Of a DNA stretch of 64,000 nucleotides, positions 24,482 to 32,997 are shown piece by piece (within the stretch, counting starts at the first letter, position 1; the number at the start of each line of letters is the position of its first letter). The notes under the pieces were generated by a model, which saw only the letters and a list, made by a program, of their open reading frames with translations, had not been told where the DNA came from and ran no database searches. Source of the DNA: Dyella terrae (GTDB taxonomy: Bacteria > Pseudomonadota > Gammaproteobacteria > Xanthomonadales > Rhodanobacteraceae); NCBI RefSeq assembly GCF_022394535.1, contig NZ_CP089414.1:4526001-4590000 (forward strand), given 5' to 3'. The translations under genes were made by a program, and so were the position numbers.

Positions 24482-26416
24482 ATGATCGATCACGAGGATG
24501 TCGCCGCGCTGCTGGGCACGGAAGGCCCGTTTGCCCGCGAGCTGCCCAATTTCGCCCCGCGCGCCGCCCAACAGGCGATGGCGCGCGCAGTGCAGCACGC
24601 CATCGCCGAGCGCGAAACGTTGATTGCGGAAGCCGGTACGGGTACCGGCAAGACCTTTGCCTATCTCGTGCCCGCGCTGCTGTCGGGCGAACGCGTGATC
24701 GTCTCCACGGGTACCAAGGCGCTGCAGGACCAGTTGTACTTCCGCGACCTGCCGCGCGTGCGTTCGGTGCTGGATACGCGCCTCAAGATGGCGCTGCTCA
24801 AGGGGCGCTCCAATTACCTATGCCTTTACCGCCTGGACCAGACCGTGCGCGAGGGCGCCACGTTCGACCGTACGCAGGCATCGCAGCTGGCGGCGGTACG
24901 CGCGTGGTCAGCGCGCACGCGCCGCGGTGACCGGATGGAATTGGCGGAAGTCCCCGAGGAATCGCCGCTGTGGCCGCGCGTCACTTCCACGCCGGAAAAC
25001 TGCCTGGGTGTGGAATGCCCGTTCTACGACGATTGCCATGTGATCAAGGCGCGTCGCGAAGCGCAGGAAGCCGACCTTGTCGTGGTGAACCATCACCTGC
25101 TGTTCGCCGATCTCGCGCTCAAGCAAGAAGGTTTCGGCGAGATCCTGCCGGGCGCCAGTGCGTTCATTCTCGACGAGGCGCACCAGATTCCCGAGCTGGC
25201 CGGGCAGTTCTTCTCGCAAAGCATCAGCGCACGTCAGCTCACCGATCTGGCGCAGGACAGCCTGGCCGAATGCAACGGCGTCACCGGTGCGATCGGCCTA
25301 GTGCTGGAGCCTGTTGAAGCCATGCAGGACGCTGTGCGCAAGCTGCGTCTGGCGATGGATGCCTTGCCCGAACGTGGCCCGTTCCATCAGTTGGAAAGCA
25401 AGCGTGATATCGGCGATGCGTTGCATGAGCTTCGCGAAGTGCTGGCCGCGCTCACTGACGTGCTTGCTTCGCAGGCCGAACGGTCGCGCGGCTTCGCCAA
25501 TGCGCATGAACGCGCTGCGTTGATCAGTGAGCGGCTCGACCGCATCGCTGAGCGCGGCAGCGAACGCGATGTGCGCTGGTATGAACTATTTCCGCGTGGC
25601 TTTGCACTGCATGCGACGCCGCTGGATCTGGCGGCGCCCTTGCGCGCGATGCGCGCGCAGACACAGGCCGCGTGGATCTATACCTCGGCCACGCTGTCGG
25701 TGTCATCCAGCTTCGATCACTTCGCGCGCCAGTTGGGATTGGACGAACCGCAGACGCTGCAGGTCGAGAGTCCCTTCGACTACGAAAAGCAGGCGTTGTG
25801 CTATCTGCCTGCCGGATTGCCCGACCCGTCCGCACGCGACTACACCGATCGTGTCATCGAATCCGTGCTGCCGGTGTTGCATGCCTCGCATGGCCGCGCC
25901 TTCTTGCTGTTTACGTCGCATCGCGCCCTGCGCCGTGCCGCCGAGTTGCTGCAGGAACGCGTGCCCTGGCCGCTGTTCGTGCAGGGCAGTGCGCCGCGTC
26001 ATCGGCTATTGGACGAGTTCCGCCACAGCGGCCACGGCGTGTTGCTCGGCGCGGCCAGCTTTTGGGAAGGGGTAGATGTGGCGGGCGAAGCGCTCAGCGT
26101 GGTGGTGATCGACAAACTGCCGTTCGCGTCGCCTGACGATCCCGTGCTGCAGGCCCGTCTGGAAGCGCTGGAACAGTCGGGCATCAACCCGTTTATGGGC
26201 TGGCAGGTGCCCAGCGCTGTCATTGCGCTGAAACAAGGCGCCGGGCGCCTGATCCGTGATGTGCATGATCGTGGCGTGCTGGTGCTGTGCGATCCGCGCC
26301 TCACCACCAAGGGCTATGGACGCCTGTTCCTCAAAAGCCTGCCTGCCATGCCGCGAACGAAGGAGCTGGCTGAGGTGCAGGCATTCTTCGACGACGAAGT
26401 ATCCGCCACCGCGTAG
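24482..26416 (+). CDS. yoaA: YoaA, DinG/XPD-family ATP-dependent DNA helicase
   Basis: A 644-residue iron-sulphur helicase. Walker A is in AEAGTGTGKTFAYLVPALL. A four-Cys cluster follows (NYLCLYR, then CLGVECPFYDDC), typical of XPD-like 4Fe-4S enzymes. NHHLLFADL and the DEAH box (FILDEAHQIPEL) come next, and GAGRLIRDVHDRG is motif VI. Length matches E. coli YoaA (636 aa) rather than DinG. YoaA works with the HolC (chi) subunit of DNA polymerase III in replication repair. The start at 24482 aligns with the family N-terminus; an in-frame ATG at 24440 is also possible. The ribosome site is weak. Confidence 0.9.
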   Translation: MIDHEDVAALLGTEGPFARELPNFAPRAAQQAMARAVQHAIAERETLIAEAGTGTGKTFAYLVPALLSGERVIVSTGTKALQDQLYFRDLPRVRSVLDTRLKMALLKGRSNYLCLYRLDQTVREGATFDRTQASQLAAVRAWSARTRRGDRMELAEVPEESPLWPRVTSTPENCLGVECPFYDDCHVIKARREAQEADLVVVNHHLLFADLALKQEGFGEILPGASAFILDEAHQIPELAGQFFSQSISARQLTDLAQDSLAECNGVTGAIGLVLEPVEAMQDAVRKLRLAMDALPERGPFHQLESKRDIGDALHELREVLAALTDVLASQAERSRGFANAHERAALISERLDRIAERGSERDVRWYELFPRGFALHATPLDLAAPLRAMRAQTQAAWIYTSATLSVSSSFDHFARQLGLDEPQTLQVESPFDYEKQALCYLPAGLPDPSARDYTDRVIESVLPVLHASHGRAFLLFTSHRALRRAAELLQERVPWPLFVQGSAPRHRLLDEFRHSGHGVLLGAASFWEGVDVAGEALSVVVIDKLPFASPDDPVLQARLEALEQSGINPFMGWQVPSAVIALKQGAGRLIRDVHDRGVLVLCDPRLTTKGYGRLFLKSLPAMPRTKELAEVQAFFDDEVSATA

Positions 26417-26487
26417 GTGATACAGGCACTGGTTTTTGTCACTTGCCGGGACGACCATAGAACGTCCATACCGGAGGAGTGACGAAC

Positions 26488-26856
26488 ATGGCCAAGGTCA
26501 TCGGTTTCGGAGGCATCTTCTTCAAGGCACGCGATCCCAGCGCACTCGCAGAATGGTATGCGCAGCATCTGGGGTTGCCGGTCGAAGCGTGGGGCGGCGC
26601 CCGCTTCGACGATGAGCCGCGGCAGCCCGGCTACACCATGTGGTCGCCGTTCGCCGCCGACACCAAGTATTTCGCGCCCAGCACCCAGCCGTACATGATC
26701 AACTTTCGCGTGGATGACCTGGACGGCCTGCTCGCCCGGCTGCGGGACGCTGGCGTGACGGTGGACGATCGGGTGGAAGACAGCGAGTACGGTCGCTTCG
26801 GTTGGGCCATGGATCCGGAAGGCACTCGCATCGAACTTTGGCAGCCACCGTCCTGA
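26488..26856 (+). CDS. VOC-superfamily protein
   Basis: A 122-residue protein. VIGFGGIFFKARDPSALAEWYAQHLGLPVEAWG is the first VOC beta-alpha unit. INFRVDDLDGLLARLRDAGVTVDDRVEDSEYGRFGWAMDPEGTRIELWQPP is the second, with the DPxGxxIELWQP ending common to glyoxalase-like proteins. GGAGG lies 10 bases before the ATG at 26488. The GTG at 26479 is too close to the ribosome site. It is downstream of yoaA and converges on the XRE regulator gene. Substrate unknown. Confidence 0.8.
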   Translation: MAKVIGFGGIFFKARDPSALAEWYAQHLGLPVEAWGGARFDDEPRQPGYTMWSPFAADTKYFAPSTQPYMINFRVDDLDGLLARLRDAGVTVDDRVEDSEYGRFGWAMDPEGTRIELWQPPS

Positions 26857-26859
26857 CGA

Positions 26860-27666
26860 TTACGCGTCCGGTCGCGCAGCAAGCTCGCGCAACACCTGTG
26901 CCGTGTTTTCGTTGGCTGGCACAAAGGCTTCCAGCGCAAGTTCGGCAAGCGTGACATCCATCGGCGTGCCGAACACCGTGGTCGTGCTCAACATCGATAG
27001 CACCGTGTCGCCCATGGCCAGTTCCATGGGAACGGCGATATCACCGCGGATGATGTCGTGGGGTGCCGTATCGCCGCCGGGATAACCCTGCAGTTCGTGC
27101 AACAGGGAAACCAGTCCGGGATCGTTCGTGGCATCGATCTGATGGCGCAGTCGATCCAACAGATGTGCGCGCCAGATCGGCAGATTGCGGATGAAGGGCG
27201 CCAATCCGTCGGGATGCAGGCTCACGCGCAGCACGTTGATGGGCGGCTTCAGCCATTGCGGCACGAGTCCCATGAGCAGACGTTGCGTGGCCTGATTGCT
27301 TTCGATCAGGTTCCAGTGCCGGTCGATGGCCAGGGCGGGATAGGGTTCCAGTCCCTTGAGTAGCAGACGGATCGAGCCCAACACCGTGGCGAACTCAGGA
27401 TCGGCGATGCCGCGTTCGAGATAGGCCGGCGCAAAGCCGGCGGCTACCAGCAGCTGGTTGCGCTCGCGCAGTGGAATGTCCAGGTATTCGCACAGGCGCA
27501 TGATCATGTCGCGACTCGGTTGCGAGCGGCCTGATTCCATAAAGCTCAGATGCCGCGTGGAGACTTCCGCGCCGCTGGCGAGATCAAGCTGGCTCAAGCG
27601 ACGATGGCGTCGCCATTCGCGCAGCAGATCGCCTACGGGACGTTGCTTGGCTGCCACGGCATGCAT
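26860..27666 (-). CDS. XRE-family transcriptional regulator with MmyB-like ligand-binding domain
   Basis: A 268-residue regulator. An N-terminal helix-turn-helix (residues 10-65: LLREWRRHRRLSQLDLASGAEVSTRHLSFMESGRSQPS) has the XRE signature in which the recognition helix carries STRHLSF. The remainder is the MmyB/MTRL ligand-binding domain (PALAIDRHWNLIESNQATQRLL), thought to bind fatty-acid-like or other hydrophobic ligands. It lies 88 bases downstream of an alpha/beta hydrolase gene and a SnoaL-like gene on the same strand, which it may control. A candidate operator is at 29055-29071. Confidence 0.85.
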   Translation of the reverse strand: MHAVAAKQRPVGDLLREWRRHRRLSQLDLASGAEVSTRHLSFMESGRSQPSRDMIMRLCEYLDIPLRERNQLLVAAGFAPAYLERGIADPEFATVLGSIRLLLKGLEPYPALAIDRHWNLIESNQATQRLLMGLVPQWLKPPINVLRVSLHPDGLAPFIRNLPIWRAHLLDRLRHQIDATNDPGLVSLLHELQGYPGGDTAPHDIIRGDIAVPMELAMGDTVLSMLSTTTVFGTPMDVTLAELALEAFVPANENTAQVLRELAARPDA

Positions 27667-27706
27667 GCGTTTGTCCTTATGGATTAGCTTGGTTCATCGT
27701 CGACCA

Positions 27707-27733
27707 GCCGCATCGATGATTTCATGATGCGGC
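27707..27733. other. Hairpin between hydrolase and regulator genes
   Basis: GCCGCATC-N11-GATGCGGC, a perfect 8-bp stem in the 88-base gap. No U-tract follows. Possible attenuator or RNA-stability element separating the regulator from the upstream genes. Confidence 0.35.
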
Positions 27734-27754
27734 GGTCTCGCCGTGCGGCAAAAG

Positions 27755-28573
27755 TCATGCACTGGCATGGGGGCTAATGAACGCCTGCATGTCTTCGAGC
27801 AGGCGGCGCTTGTGGGTATGGAACATGCCGTGCGGCGCGTCGGCGTATTCAAGCATCGTGCATCCCTTGACCCGGCTGGCAATCGCTCGGCCGCCGGTGA
27901 CAGGCTCGCTAGCGTCACGTAGCCCGTGGATGACCAGCATGGGCACGTCGATGCCAGGCAGTTCATCACGCATGTCGGTGCTTACGCGTAGGCGGAAACA
28001 TCCGGTGGCGGCGTGCAGCGATGTGTTCAACATCATGTCCACGGTGCGTCGGATCATGCCTTCCGAGGTGCCGGTTTCGGCAGGCAGATAGAAGTCGTCC
28101 GCGCCGTCGGCGAGCCATTGGGCGTAGTCCTCGCGGATGGCGGCAAGCGCCGGCTCGAAGAAGGAGAGAGGTAGCTGCTTACCGTCAGCGTCGAGATAGC
28201 ACGGCGCCGTTGGCGAGAGCAGGATGACGCGCGCGATTCGCTCACTGCCATGCCGCGACAGCAGGCGGATGCATTCGGCCGTTCCCATGGAGTGAGCGAC
28301 CAGGGTCAGCTCGCGCAAATCGAGACGTTCGATCAGTGCAGCCAGATCGTCGGTGAGACGGTCATAGTCGTAACCATTGCCGGGGCGGTCGGAGCGCCCG
28401 TGGCCGCGGCGATCCATGGCAATGGTGCGCATGCCCAGTGCATTGAAGTGCAGCATGTGTGGCGCCCACATCTGTGAATCCAGCGCCCACGAATGGACGA
28501 ACAGCACGGGTTTGCCATGACCCCAATCCTCGTAGGCCAGGGTGACGCCATCGTTGGTGGTGAAAGTAGGCAT
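27755..28573 (-). CDS. Alpha/beta hydrolase (haloperoxidase/esterase-like)
   Basis: A 272-residue alpha/beta hydrolase. The oxyanion segment is VLFVHSWALDSQMW. The nucleophile elbow is VAHSMGTAE with the Ser near residue 95. The acid is probably the Asp in VIHGLRDASEPV, and the catalytic His is in YADAPHGMFHTH near the C-terminus. RRGHGRSDRPGNGYDYDRLTDDLAALIE is characteristic of non-heme chloroperoxidase/arylesterase-like enzymes. GGAG lies 9 bases before the ATG at 28573. It follows the SnoaL-like gene by 50 bases and precedes the XRE regulator; the three probably share a transcript. Confidence 0.85.
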   Translation of the reverse strand: MPTFTTNDGVTLAYEDWGHGKPVLFVHSWALDSQMWAPHMLHFNALGMRTIAMDRRGHGRSDRPGNGYDYDRLTDDLAALIERLDLRELTLVAHSMGTAECIRLLSRHGSERIARVILLSPTAPCYLDADGKQLPLSFFEPALAAIREDYAQWLADGADDFYLPAETGTSEGMIRRTVDMMLNTSLHAATGCFRLRVSTDMRDELPGIDVPMLVIHGLRDASEPVTGGRAIASRVKGCTMLEYADAPHGMFHTHKRRLLEDMQAFISPHASA

Positions 28574-28623
28574 GTCGATATCTCCGGAGGGCGCGGGCGG
28601 CATTGACCGCCCGCGCAAATGGG

Positions 28624-28995
28624 TTAGATGGTCTGGGGAACCTTGTCGAGGAAGCCGAACACCTGACGGATGCGGCCGTCTTCCAGCGAGGCCACGTCGA
28701 AGCCGATCACCAGGGGCTCGACCGCGCCGGGCGAGGCGAGATGCCATTGGAAGCGCGCAGTGTCGTGGTGGGCATCGACCGTTCCCGCCAAGGCGAAGCG
28801 GTGGCCCGGGAACATGTTCTGCACAGCAGCGACGGTGGCGTCGATCGCTTCCCAGCCTTTGGCGTCCACCATCGGGTCGGTGTAGCGCGCGTGTTCGGCA
28901 TAGGTGTCTTCGATCAGGCTGCGGCGGCGCAGGGCATCGGTTTCGTTCCAGCTGGCGATGTAGCGTTCGGCGAGGGTGTGGGCTTGCGTGGTCAT
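28624..28995 (-). CDS. SnoaL/NTF2-like protein
   Basis: A 123-residue cone-shaped NTF2-fold protein. AERYIASWNETDALRRRSLIEDTYAEHARYTDP is the typical N-terminal helix-turn-strand of SnoaL-like proteins. It ends GFDVASLEDGRIRQVFGFLDKVP. Members are small isomerases, hydrolases or ligand carriers. First gene of a probable three-gene group with the hydrolase and XRE regulator; divergent from creD. Confidence 0.8.
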   Translation of the reverse strand: MTTQAHTLAERYIASWNETDALRRRSLIEDTYAEHARYTDPMVDAKGWEAIDATVAAVQNMFPGHRFALAGTVDAHHDTARFQWHLASPGAVEPLVIGFDVASLEDGRIRQVFGFLDKVPQTI

Positions 28996-29054
28996 GGTGG
29001 CTTGCTCCGTTCGTTGGTGTGGGCTCAGCTTGCGGCCCGCCCTGCACGGAAGCG

Positions 29055-29071
29055 ATTACCTGCCGGGTAAT
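29055..29071. promoter_or_regulatory. Candidate operator in the SnoaL/creD divergent gap
   Basis: ATTACC-N5-GGTAAT, a perfect 6-5-6 inverted repeat, lies 60 bases upstream of the SnoaL-like start and 110 bases before creD. Its shape suits a dimeric HTH regulator; the XRE protein encoded two genes downstream is the obvious candidate. Confidence 0.45.
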
Positions 29072-29180
29072 GACTTGCGCCCCGGTTTTGCCACAACTCG
29101 CTACCGGATTGGCCGCGCGTGGCCGCAGGGTTCGCACGCGCAGCGGTTGTCATGCAGGCTCCGATACAAGGGAATCTGTC

Positions 29181-30524
29181 ATGGGTCATTGGATGAAGGG
29201 ATGGACCGCCAAGGTGCTTGGCGTGGGCCTGCTGGCGCTACTGATGTTGATTCCGCTATGGCGAGTGCAGTCGCTAGTGGAAGAGCGGCAAGGCATGCGG
29301 CAGGCCGCCATCGACCAGATCGCGCAGGGTTGGGGCGGCGAGCAGGTGCTGGGCGGCTTGGTGCTTGCTGTGCCATCGCATCAGATGACAACGCTTCCTT
29401 CCGGCGAAGCGCGCGACATGACGGATACGACGTACGTGCTGCCGGATGCGCTGAGCGTGGATGCCGGCATGGCGGTGGACAAGCGCCGCTACGGTATTTA
29501 CGACGCGCCAGTGTTTGCCTCGACCGTGCAACTGGATGGTCGCTTTACCGCCGAAGACATCGCGCCGGCGCGCCAGATGGACGGCTCCCGCTGGGAGGAT
29601 GGCAAGGCCGAGCTGCGCCTTGCGGTAGGTGATCTGCGTGGCTTGCAGGAAGTGAGCGAGTTGCGCATTAACGGCAAGACGCAGCGCTTCCAATCATCCG
29701 CCGCAACGTTTGGCGGTTCCTCGTCCATGGTGATCGTGCCGATCGATCTGACGGCCGTGGGCGACCAGCCGGTGGAGTTTTCGGTGAAGCTGCGTCTTGC
29801 TGGCACGCAGTCGCTGCAATGGCTTCCGTTGGCGCGCACTACGGATGTGAAGCTGCATGCGCCGTGGCCGGACCCTAGCTTTATCGGCGCCGCGCTGCCG
29901 GTCGAACGAGCCGTCAATGCCGATGGTTTCTCCGCACGCTGGCATATGCTCGATCTCAACCGCAAATTTGGCCAGACGTGGCATGCGAGTGACGTGCGCG
30001 TCGACACGGCCGTGCACGATGCGGCGTTTGGCGTGGCGCTGTTCCAACCCGTCGATGTGTATCAACGCAACGTGCGCGCAGGGAAGTACGGCGTGTTGTT
30101 CATCACCATGACGTTCGTCGCGTTCTTCCTGTTCGAAGTGCTCAAGCGCCTGCGCGTGCACCCCGTGCAATACCTGCTGGTGGGCGCGGCGCTCGCCTCG
30201 TTCTACGTGCTGTTGCTGGCGCTGTCCGAACAGATCGGCTTCGGACCTGCTTACGCCGTGGCGGCGGCCTCGGTTGTACTCATCATTGGCGGCTATGCCG
30301 GGGCCGTGCTGGGCGCGCGCCGAGCCGGCATGTGGCTGGGCGTGGCGCTGGCACTGGTCTACGCCATGCTCTACGTGGTGCTGGCCGCCGAGCAGTACGC
30401 CTTGCTTATCGGCGCCATCGTGCTGGTGCTCACCGTGGCCCTGCTGATGTATCTGACCCGCCGCATCGACTGGTATGCCAGCATGCCGGCGGCGGCCGGG
30501 CCGGCTATCATGGAGCAGCCATGA
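29181..30524 (+). CDS. creD: CreD-family inner-membrane protein
   Basis: A 447-residue protein, the usual CreD length. One N-terminal transmembrane helix (VLGVGLLALLMLIPLWRV) precedes a large periplasmic beta-rich domain (residues 45-310) with PLARTTDVKLHAPWPDPSFIGAALP. Five or so C-terminal helices follow (LFITMTFVAFFLFEVLK, YLLVGAALASFYVLLLAL and later). In enterics creD belongs to creABCD and affects envelope integrity and beta-lactam response. No creB/creC is seen here. AAGGGA lies 7 bases before the ATG at 29181. The stop overlaps tsaB (ATGA). Confidence 0.9.
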   Translation: MGHWMKGWTAKVLGVGLLALLMLIPLWRVQSLVEERQGMRQAAIDQIAQGWGGEQVLGGLVLAVPSHQMTTLPSGEARDMTDTTYVLPDALSVDAGMAVDKRRYGIYDAPVFASTVQLDGRFTAEDIAPARQMDGSRWEDGKAELRLAVGDLRGLQEVSELRINGKTQRFQSSAATFGGSSSMVIVPIDLTAVGDQPVEFSVKLRLAGTQSLQWLPLARTTDVKLHAPWPDPSFIGAALPVERAVNADGFSARWHMLDLNRKFGQTWHASDVRVDTAVHDAAFGVALFQPVDVYQRNVRAGKYGVLFITMTFVAFFLFEVLKRLRVHPVQYLLVGAALASFYVLLLALSEQIGFGPAYAVAAASVVLIIGGYAGAVLGARRAGMWLGVALALVYAMLYVVLAAEQYALLIGAIVLVLTVALLMYLTRRIDWYASMPAAAGPAIMEQP

Positions 30525-31210
30525 AATTGCTCGCGATCGAAACCTCTACCGAAGCCTGCTCCGTCGCGTTGATCCGCGGCGACGAAGTGATCGCGCGCAG
30601 CGAGATCGCTCCACGCCGACATGCCGAACTGGTGTTGCCGATGGCCGACGCGCTGCTGGCGGAGGCCGGGCTGGGGCGCCACGCGCTCGACGTGATCGCC
30701 GTGGGCCGCGGCCCCGGCGCCTTCACCGGCGTGCGCCTGGGCATTTCGCTGGCGCAGGGCATGGCGCTGGCGTTGGACGTGCCCGTAGTGACAGTGTCGT
30801 CGCTGGCAGCCTTGGCGCTGGAAGCACCGGAAGACGATGCTGACATCCTGGCTGTCATCGATGCCCGTATGGGCGAGATCTATGCCGCCAGTTACCGTCG
30901 TGACGATAACGGCGGACTCGTCGTGCTCGACGAGGAACGTGTATGCACCCCGGGCGCACTGAGCCTTTCGCCGTCCACTGCGTGGCACGTGGTGGGTACT
31001 GGCTGGACGACCTACGAAGACGTTCTGCGTCCGCGCCTCACCGGGGCGCTGCGTTCCGCCGAGGGCGCGCGCTACCCGCAGGCGCGCCACGTTGCTGAGC
31101 TGGCTGCTCGCGAGTTCTTCGCGGGCCACGCTCACGCACCGGAGCACGCCCTGCCGGTCTACCTGCGCGATAAGGTCGCCCTGACGCTGGTGGAGCAGGG
31201 CAAGGCCTGA
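30521..31210 (+). CDS. tsaB: TsaB, tRNA N6-threonylcarbamoyladenosine (t6A) synthesis subunit
   Basis: A 229-residue protein. The N-terminus MKLLAIETSTEACSVAL is the ASKHA nucleotide-binding start, and GRGPGAFTGVRLGISLAQGMAL is the TsaB/TsaD-type GPGxFTGLR motif. TsaB is the non-catalytic dimer platform linking TsaD, TsaE and TsaC for the universal t6A37 modification of ANN-decoding tRNAs. E. coli TsaB is 231 residues. Its ATG overlaps the creD stop by 4 bases, so translation is coupled to creD. Confidence 0.94.
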   Translation: MKLLAIETSTEACSVALIRGDEVIARSEIAPRRHAELVLPMADALLAEAGLGRHALDVIAVGRGPGAFTGVRLGISLAQGMALALDVPVVTVSSLAALALEAPEDDADILAVIDARMGEIYAASYRRDDNGGLVVLDEERVCTPGALSLSPSTAWHVVGTGWTTYEDVLRPRLTGALRSAEGARYPQARHVAELAAREFFAGHAHAPEHALPVYLRDKVALTLVEQGKA

Positions 31211-31225
31211 CCGCGGGCTATCGGT

Positions 31226-31612
31226 TCAGGCGCTGTGCGCAGCCCGCGTGGCGGCGTGCTTCAGGTCCGCGTCCTGCTTGCGGGACTCGTACTGAATGCT
31301 CTGCGCGTTCTTGATGGCGGGCAGCAATCCGGGGAAGCGCTGTTCGATTTCCGTGCAACGCGTGGTGTTGAGCATTTCCACGCCACGACGCTCGCTGCGG
31401 ATCAGGCCGGCTTCACGCAGTGCGCGGAAGTGCTGGGACAGGGTCGACTTGGGAATGCAGCGATCCTCCATCTTGAGGAAGGCCGAGCAGGTGTTGGCGC
31501 TGTCTGCACAGGACAACTGCCAGTAGATGGTCGCGCGCACGGGATCGGACAAGGCATGCAGGATGCCTTCTACGGTCACGTCGTCGAGGGAGGGGTGGGT
31601 CAGGGGCCTCAT
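31226..31612 (-). CDS. ArsR/SmtB-family winged-helix repressor
   Basis: A 128-residue regulator. GILHALSDPVRATIYWQL is the ArsR alpha1-alpha2 signature, and KSTLSQHFRALREAGLIRSERRGVEMLNTT is the helix-turn-helix plus wing. Cys residues (SCADSANTCSAF and DRCIPKS) are present, but no clear ELCVCDL metal site, so the inducer could be a redox or organic signal. Divergent from an SDR gene with a candidate operator between them. The CIPKSTLSQHFRALREAGL core is the pattern of ArsR regulators paired with oxidoreductases. Confidence 0.87.
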   Translation of the reverse strand: MRPLTHPSLDDVTVEGILHALSDPVRATIYWQLSCADSANTCSAFLKMEDRCIPKSTLSQHFRALREAGLIRSERRGVEMLNTTRCTEIEQRFPGLLPAIKNAQSIQYESRKQDADLKHAATRAAHSA

Positions 31613-31631
31613 ATGGTTATTTTAGCAGCAC

Positions 31632-31667
31632 TTGAAAACTAGTTCATAAGTTCGTATGTTGCGAACT
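31632..31667 (+). promoter_or_regulatory. SDR promoter with overlapping ArsR operator
   Basis: TTGAAA (31632-31637), 17 bases, TATGTT (31655-31660) resembles a sigma-70 promoter reading toward the SDR gene. AGTTCG-N7-CGAACT (31649-31667) is a perfect inverted repeat covering the -10 box, the expected place for repression by the divergent ArsR protein. Confidence 0.6.
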
Positions 31668-31722
31668 ATGGGAGTTAAGAGCTCCCAGGTCCTCTTTCTC
31701 CCCAACTGAACAGGTTCCCGTC

Positions 31723-32469
31723 ATGAGCAAGCTCAAAGGTAAAGTGGCTGTCGTTACTGGCGCATCCAAGGGCATCGGCGCGGCCATCGCCAAGGCCCTG
31801 GCCGCCGAAGGCGCCTCCGTGGTCGTCAACTACGCCTCCAGCAAGGCTGGGGCAGAGGCCGTGGTGGCTGAGATCACCAAGGCGGGCGGCAAGGCCGTCG
31901 CCGTAGGCGGCGACGTTTCCAAGGCGGCGGACGCCAAGGCGCTTGCCGATGCGGCGGTGTCCAGCTTCGGCCGCCTCGACATCCTGGTGAATAACTCCGG
32001 CGTCTACGAGTTCGGCGCGCTTGACGCCATCACCGAGGAACACTTCCACAAGCAGTTCAACGTCAACGTGCTCGGCTTGTTGCTGACCACGCAGGCGGCA
32101 GCGCGCCACATGAACGACGGCGGCAGCGTGATCAATATCAGCTCGCTGGTCACGCGCATCGTCCCGGCGGAAAGCGCGGTATACACGGGCACCAAGGGCG
32201 CAGTGGACGCCATCACCGGCGTGCTGGCCCGTGAATTGGGCCCGCGCAAGATCCGCGTCAATGCGGTGAACCCGGGCATGGTGGAAACCGAGGGCACCCA
32301 CGCAGCCGGTTTCATCGGTTCGGACTTCCACCAGGGCGCTATCGCACAGACGCCGCTGGGCCGCATCGGTCAGCCGGACGACATCGCCTCCATCGTGACC
32401 TTCCTGGCCTCTAACGATTCTTACTGGCTGACCGGCGAACAGCTCTACGCCGGCGGCGGCATGCGCTGA
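31723..32469 (+). CDS. Short-chain dehydrogenase/reductase (FabG-like)
   Basis: A 248-residue classical SDR. The motifs are TGASKGIG (NADP(H)-type glycine motif, residues 12-19), NNSG, the catalytic Ser (ISSLVTR) and YTGTK (Tyr/Lys). The PG motif is NPGMVETEG. The Arg/Lys after the glycine motif and the SSKAGAEA segment suggest NADPH preference. It probably reduces a 3-oxoacyl or other carbonyl substrate; not part of a fab cluster. Preceded by an ArsR-type operator and followed by a strong terminator, so it is a single regulated gene. Confidence 0.88.
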   Translation: MSKLKGKVAVVTGASKGIGAAIAKALAAEGASVVVNYASSKAGAEAVVAEITKAGGKAVAVGGDVSKAADAKALADAAVSSFGRLDILVNNSGVYEFGALDAITEEHFHKQFNVNVLGLLLTTQAAARHMNDGGSVINISSLVTRIVPAESAVYTGTKGAVDAITGVLARELGPRKIRVNAVNPGMVETEGTHAAGFIGSDFHQGAIAQTPLGRIGQPDDIASIVTFLASNDSYWLTGEQLYAGGGMR

Positions 32470-32491
32470 TCCGACAAAGCTGGACCTTGTT

Positions 32492-32525
32492 GCGCACCCC
32501 GGTGTGGGCCGGGGTGCGCCTTTTT
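32492..32525 (+). terminator. Rho-independent terminator after the SDR gene
   Basis: An 11-bp perfect GC-rich stem (GCGCACCCCGG, loop TGTGGG) is followed by CTTTTT on the plus strand. Confidence 0.9.
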
Positions 32526-32589
32526 GCATGCGCAGGATTGACGATACTGCGACGATGATCGGCCTTCCTTTTCATGTGGCGAAGGGCCC

Positions 32590-32988
32590 ATGTCCAGTCA
32601 GCCTGATAACGGCATCATCCAACTTCGCTCGGCCTTCGATGTGACCACAACCATCGACAGGATCCGGCAGGCGCTCGAATCGCACGGCATCACCGTGTTT
32701 GCGCACATCGATTTCAGTGGTGACGCCGCGCGCGCCGGGCTAGCCATGCAGGGCGAACAGATGTTGATCTTTGGCAACCCCAAAGCCGGTACCCCGCTGA
32801 TGCAACAGGTTCCGCTCGCCGGATTGGATCTGCCGCTGAAAGTGCTCGTATGGGACGACGGTCGGGGCGCGACATGCGTTGCCTGCAATGCGCCGGAGTA
32901 CATCATTGCCCGGCACGGTTTGCCTGAAGCGATGACCGCCCATCTGGCGGGACCGTTGCCGCTCCTGAAGCAGGCGGTGGCAGGCTGA
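32590..32988 (+). CDS. DUF302 domain protein
   Basis: A 132-residue protein that is almost entirely a DUF302 domain. TIDRIRQALESHGITVFAHIDFSGDAARAGLAM opens it, with the typical LLIFGNPKAGTPLMQ turn (MLIFGNPKAGTPLMQQ) and LDLPLKVLVWDDG. GAAGGG is the ribosome site. DUF302 proteins are small, often secreted or sulphur-metabolism-linked, with no known activity; no signal peptide here. Converges on the GFA gene. Confidence 0.88.
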   Translation: MSSQPDNGIIQLRSAFDVTTTIDRIRQALESHGITVFAHIDFSGDAARAGLAMQGEQMLIFGNPKAGTPLMQQVPLAGLDLPLKVLVWDDGRGATCVACNAPEYIIARHGLPEAMTAHLAGPLPLLKQAVAG

Positions 32989-32997
32989 GCCGCTTGG

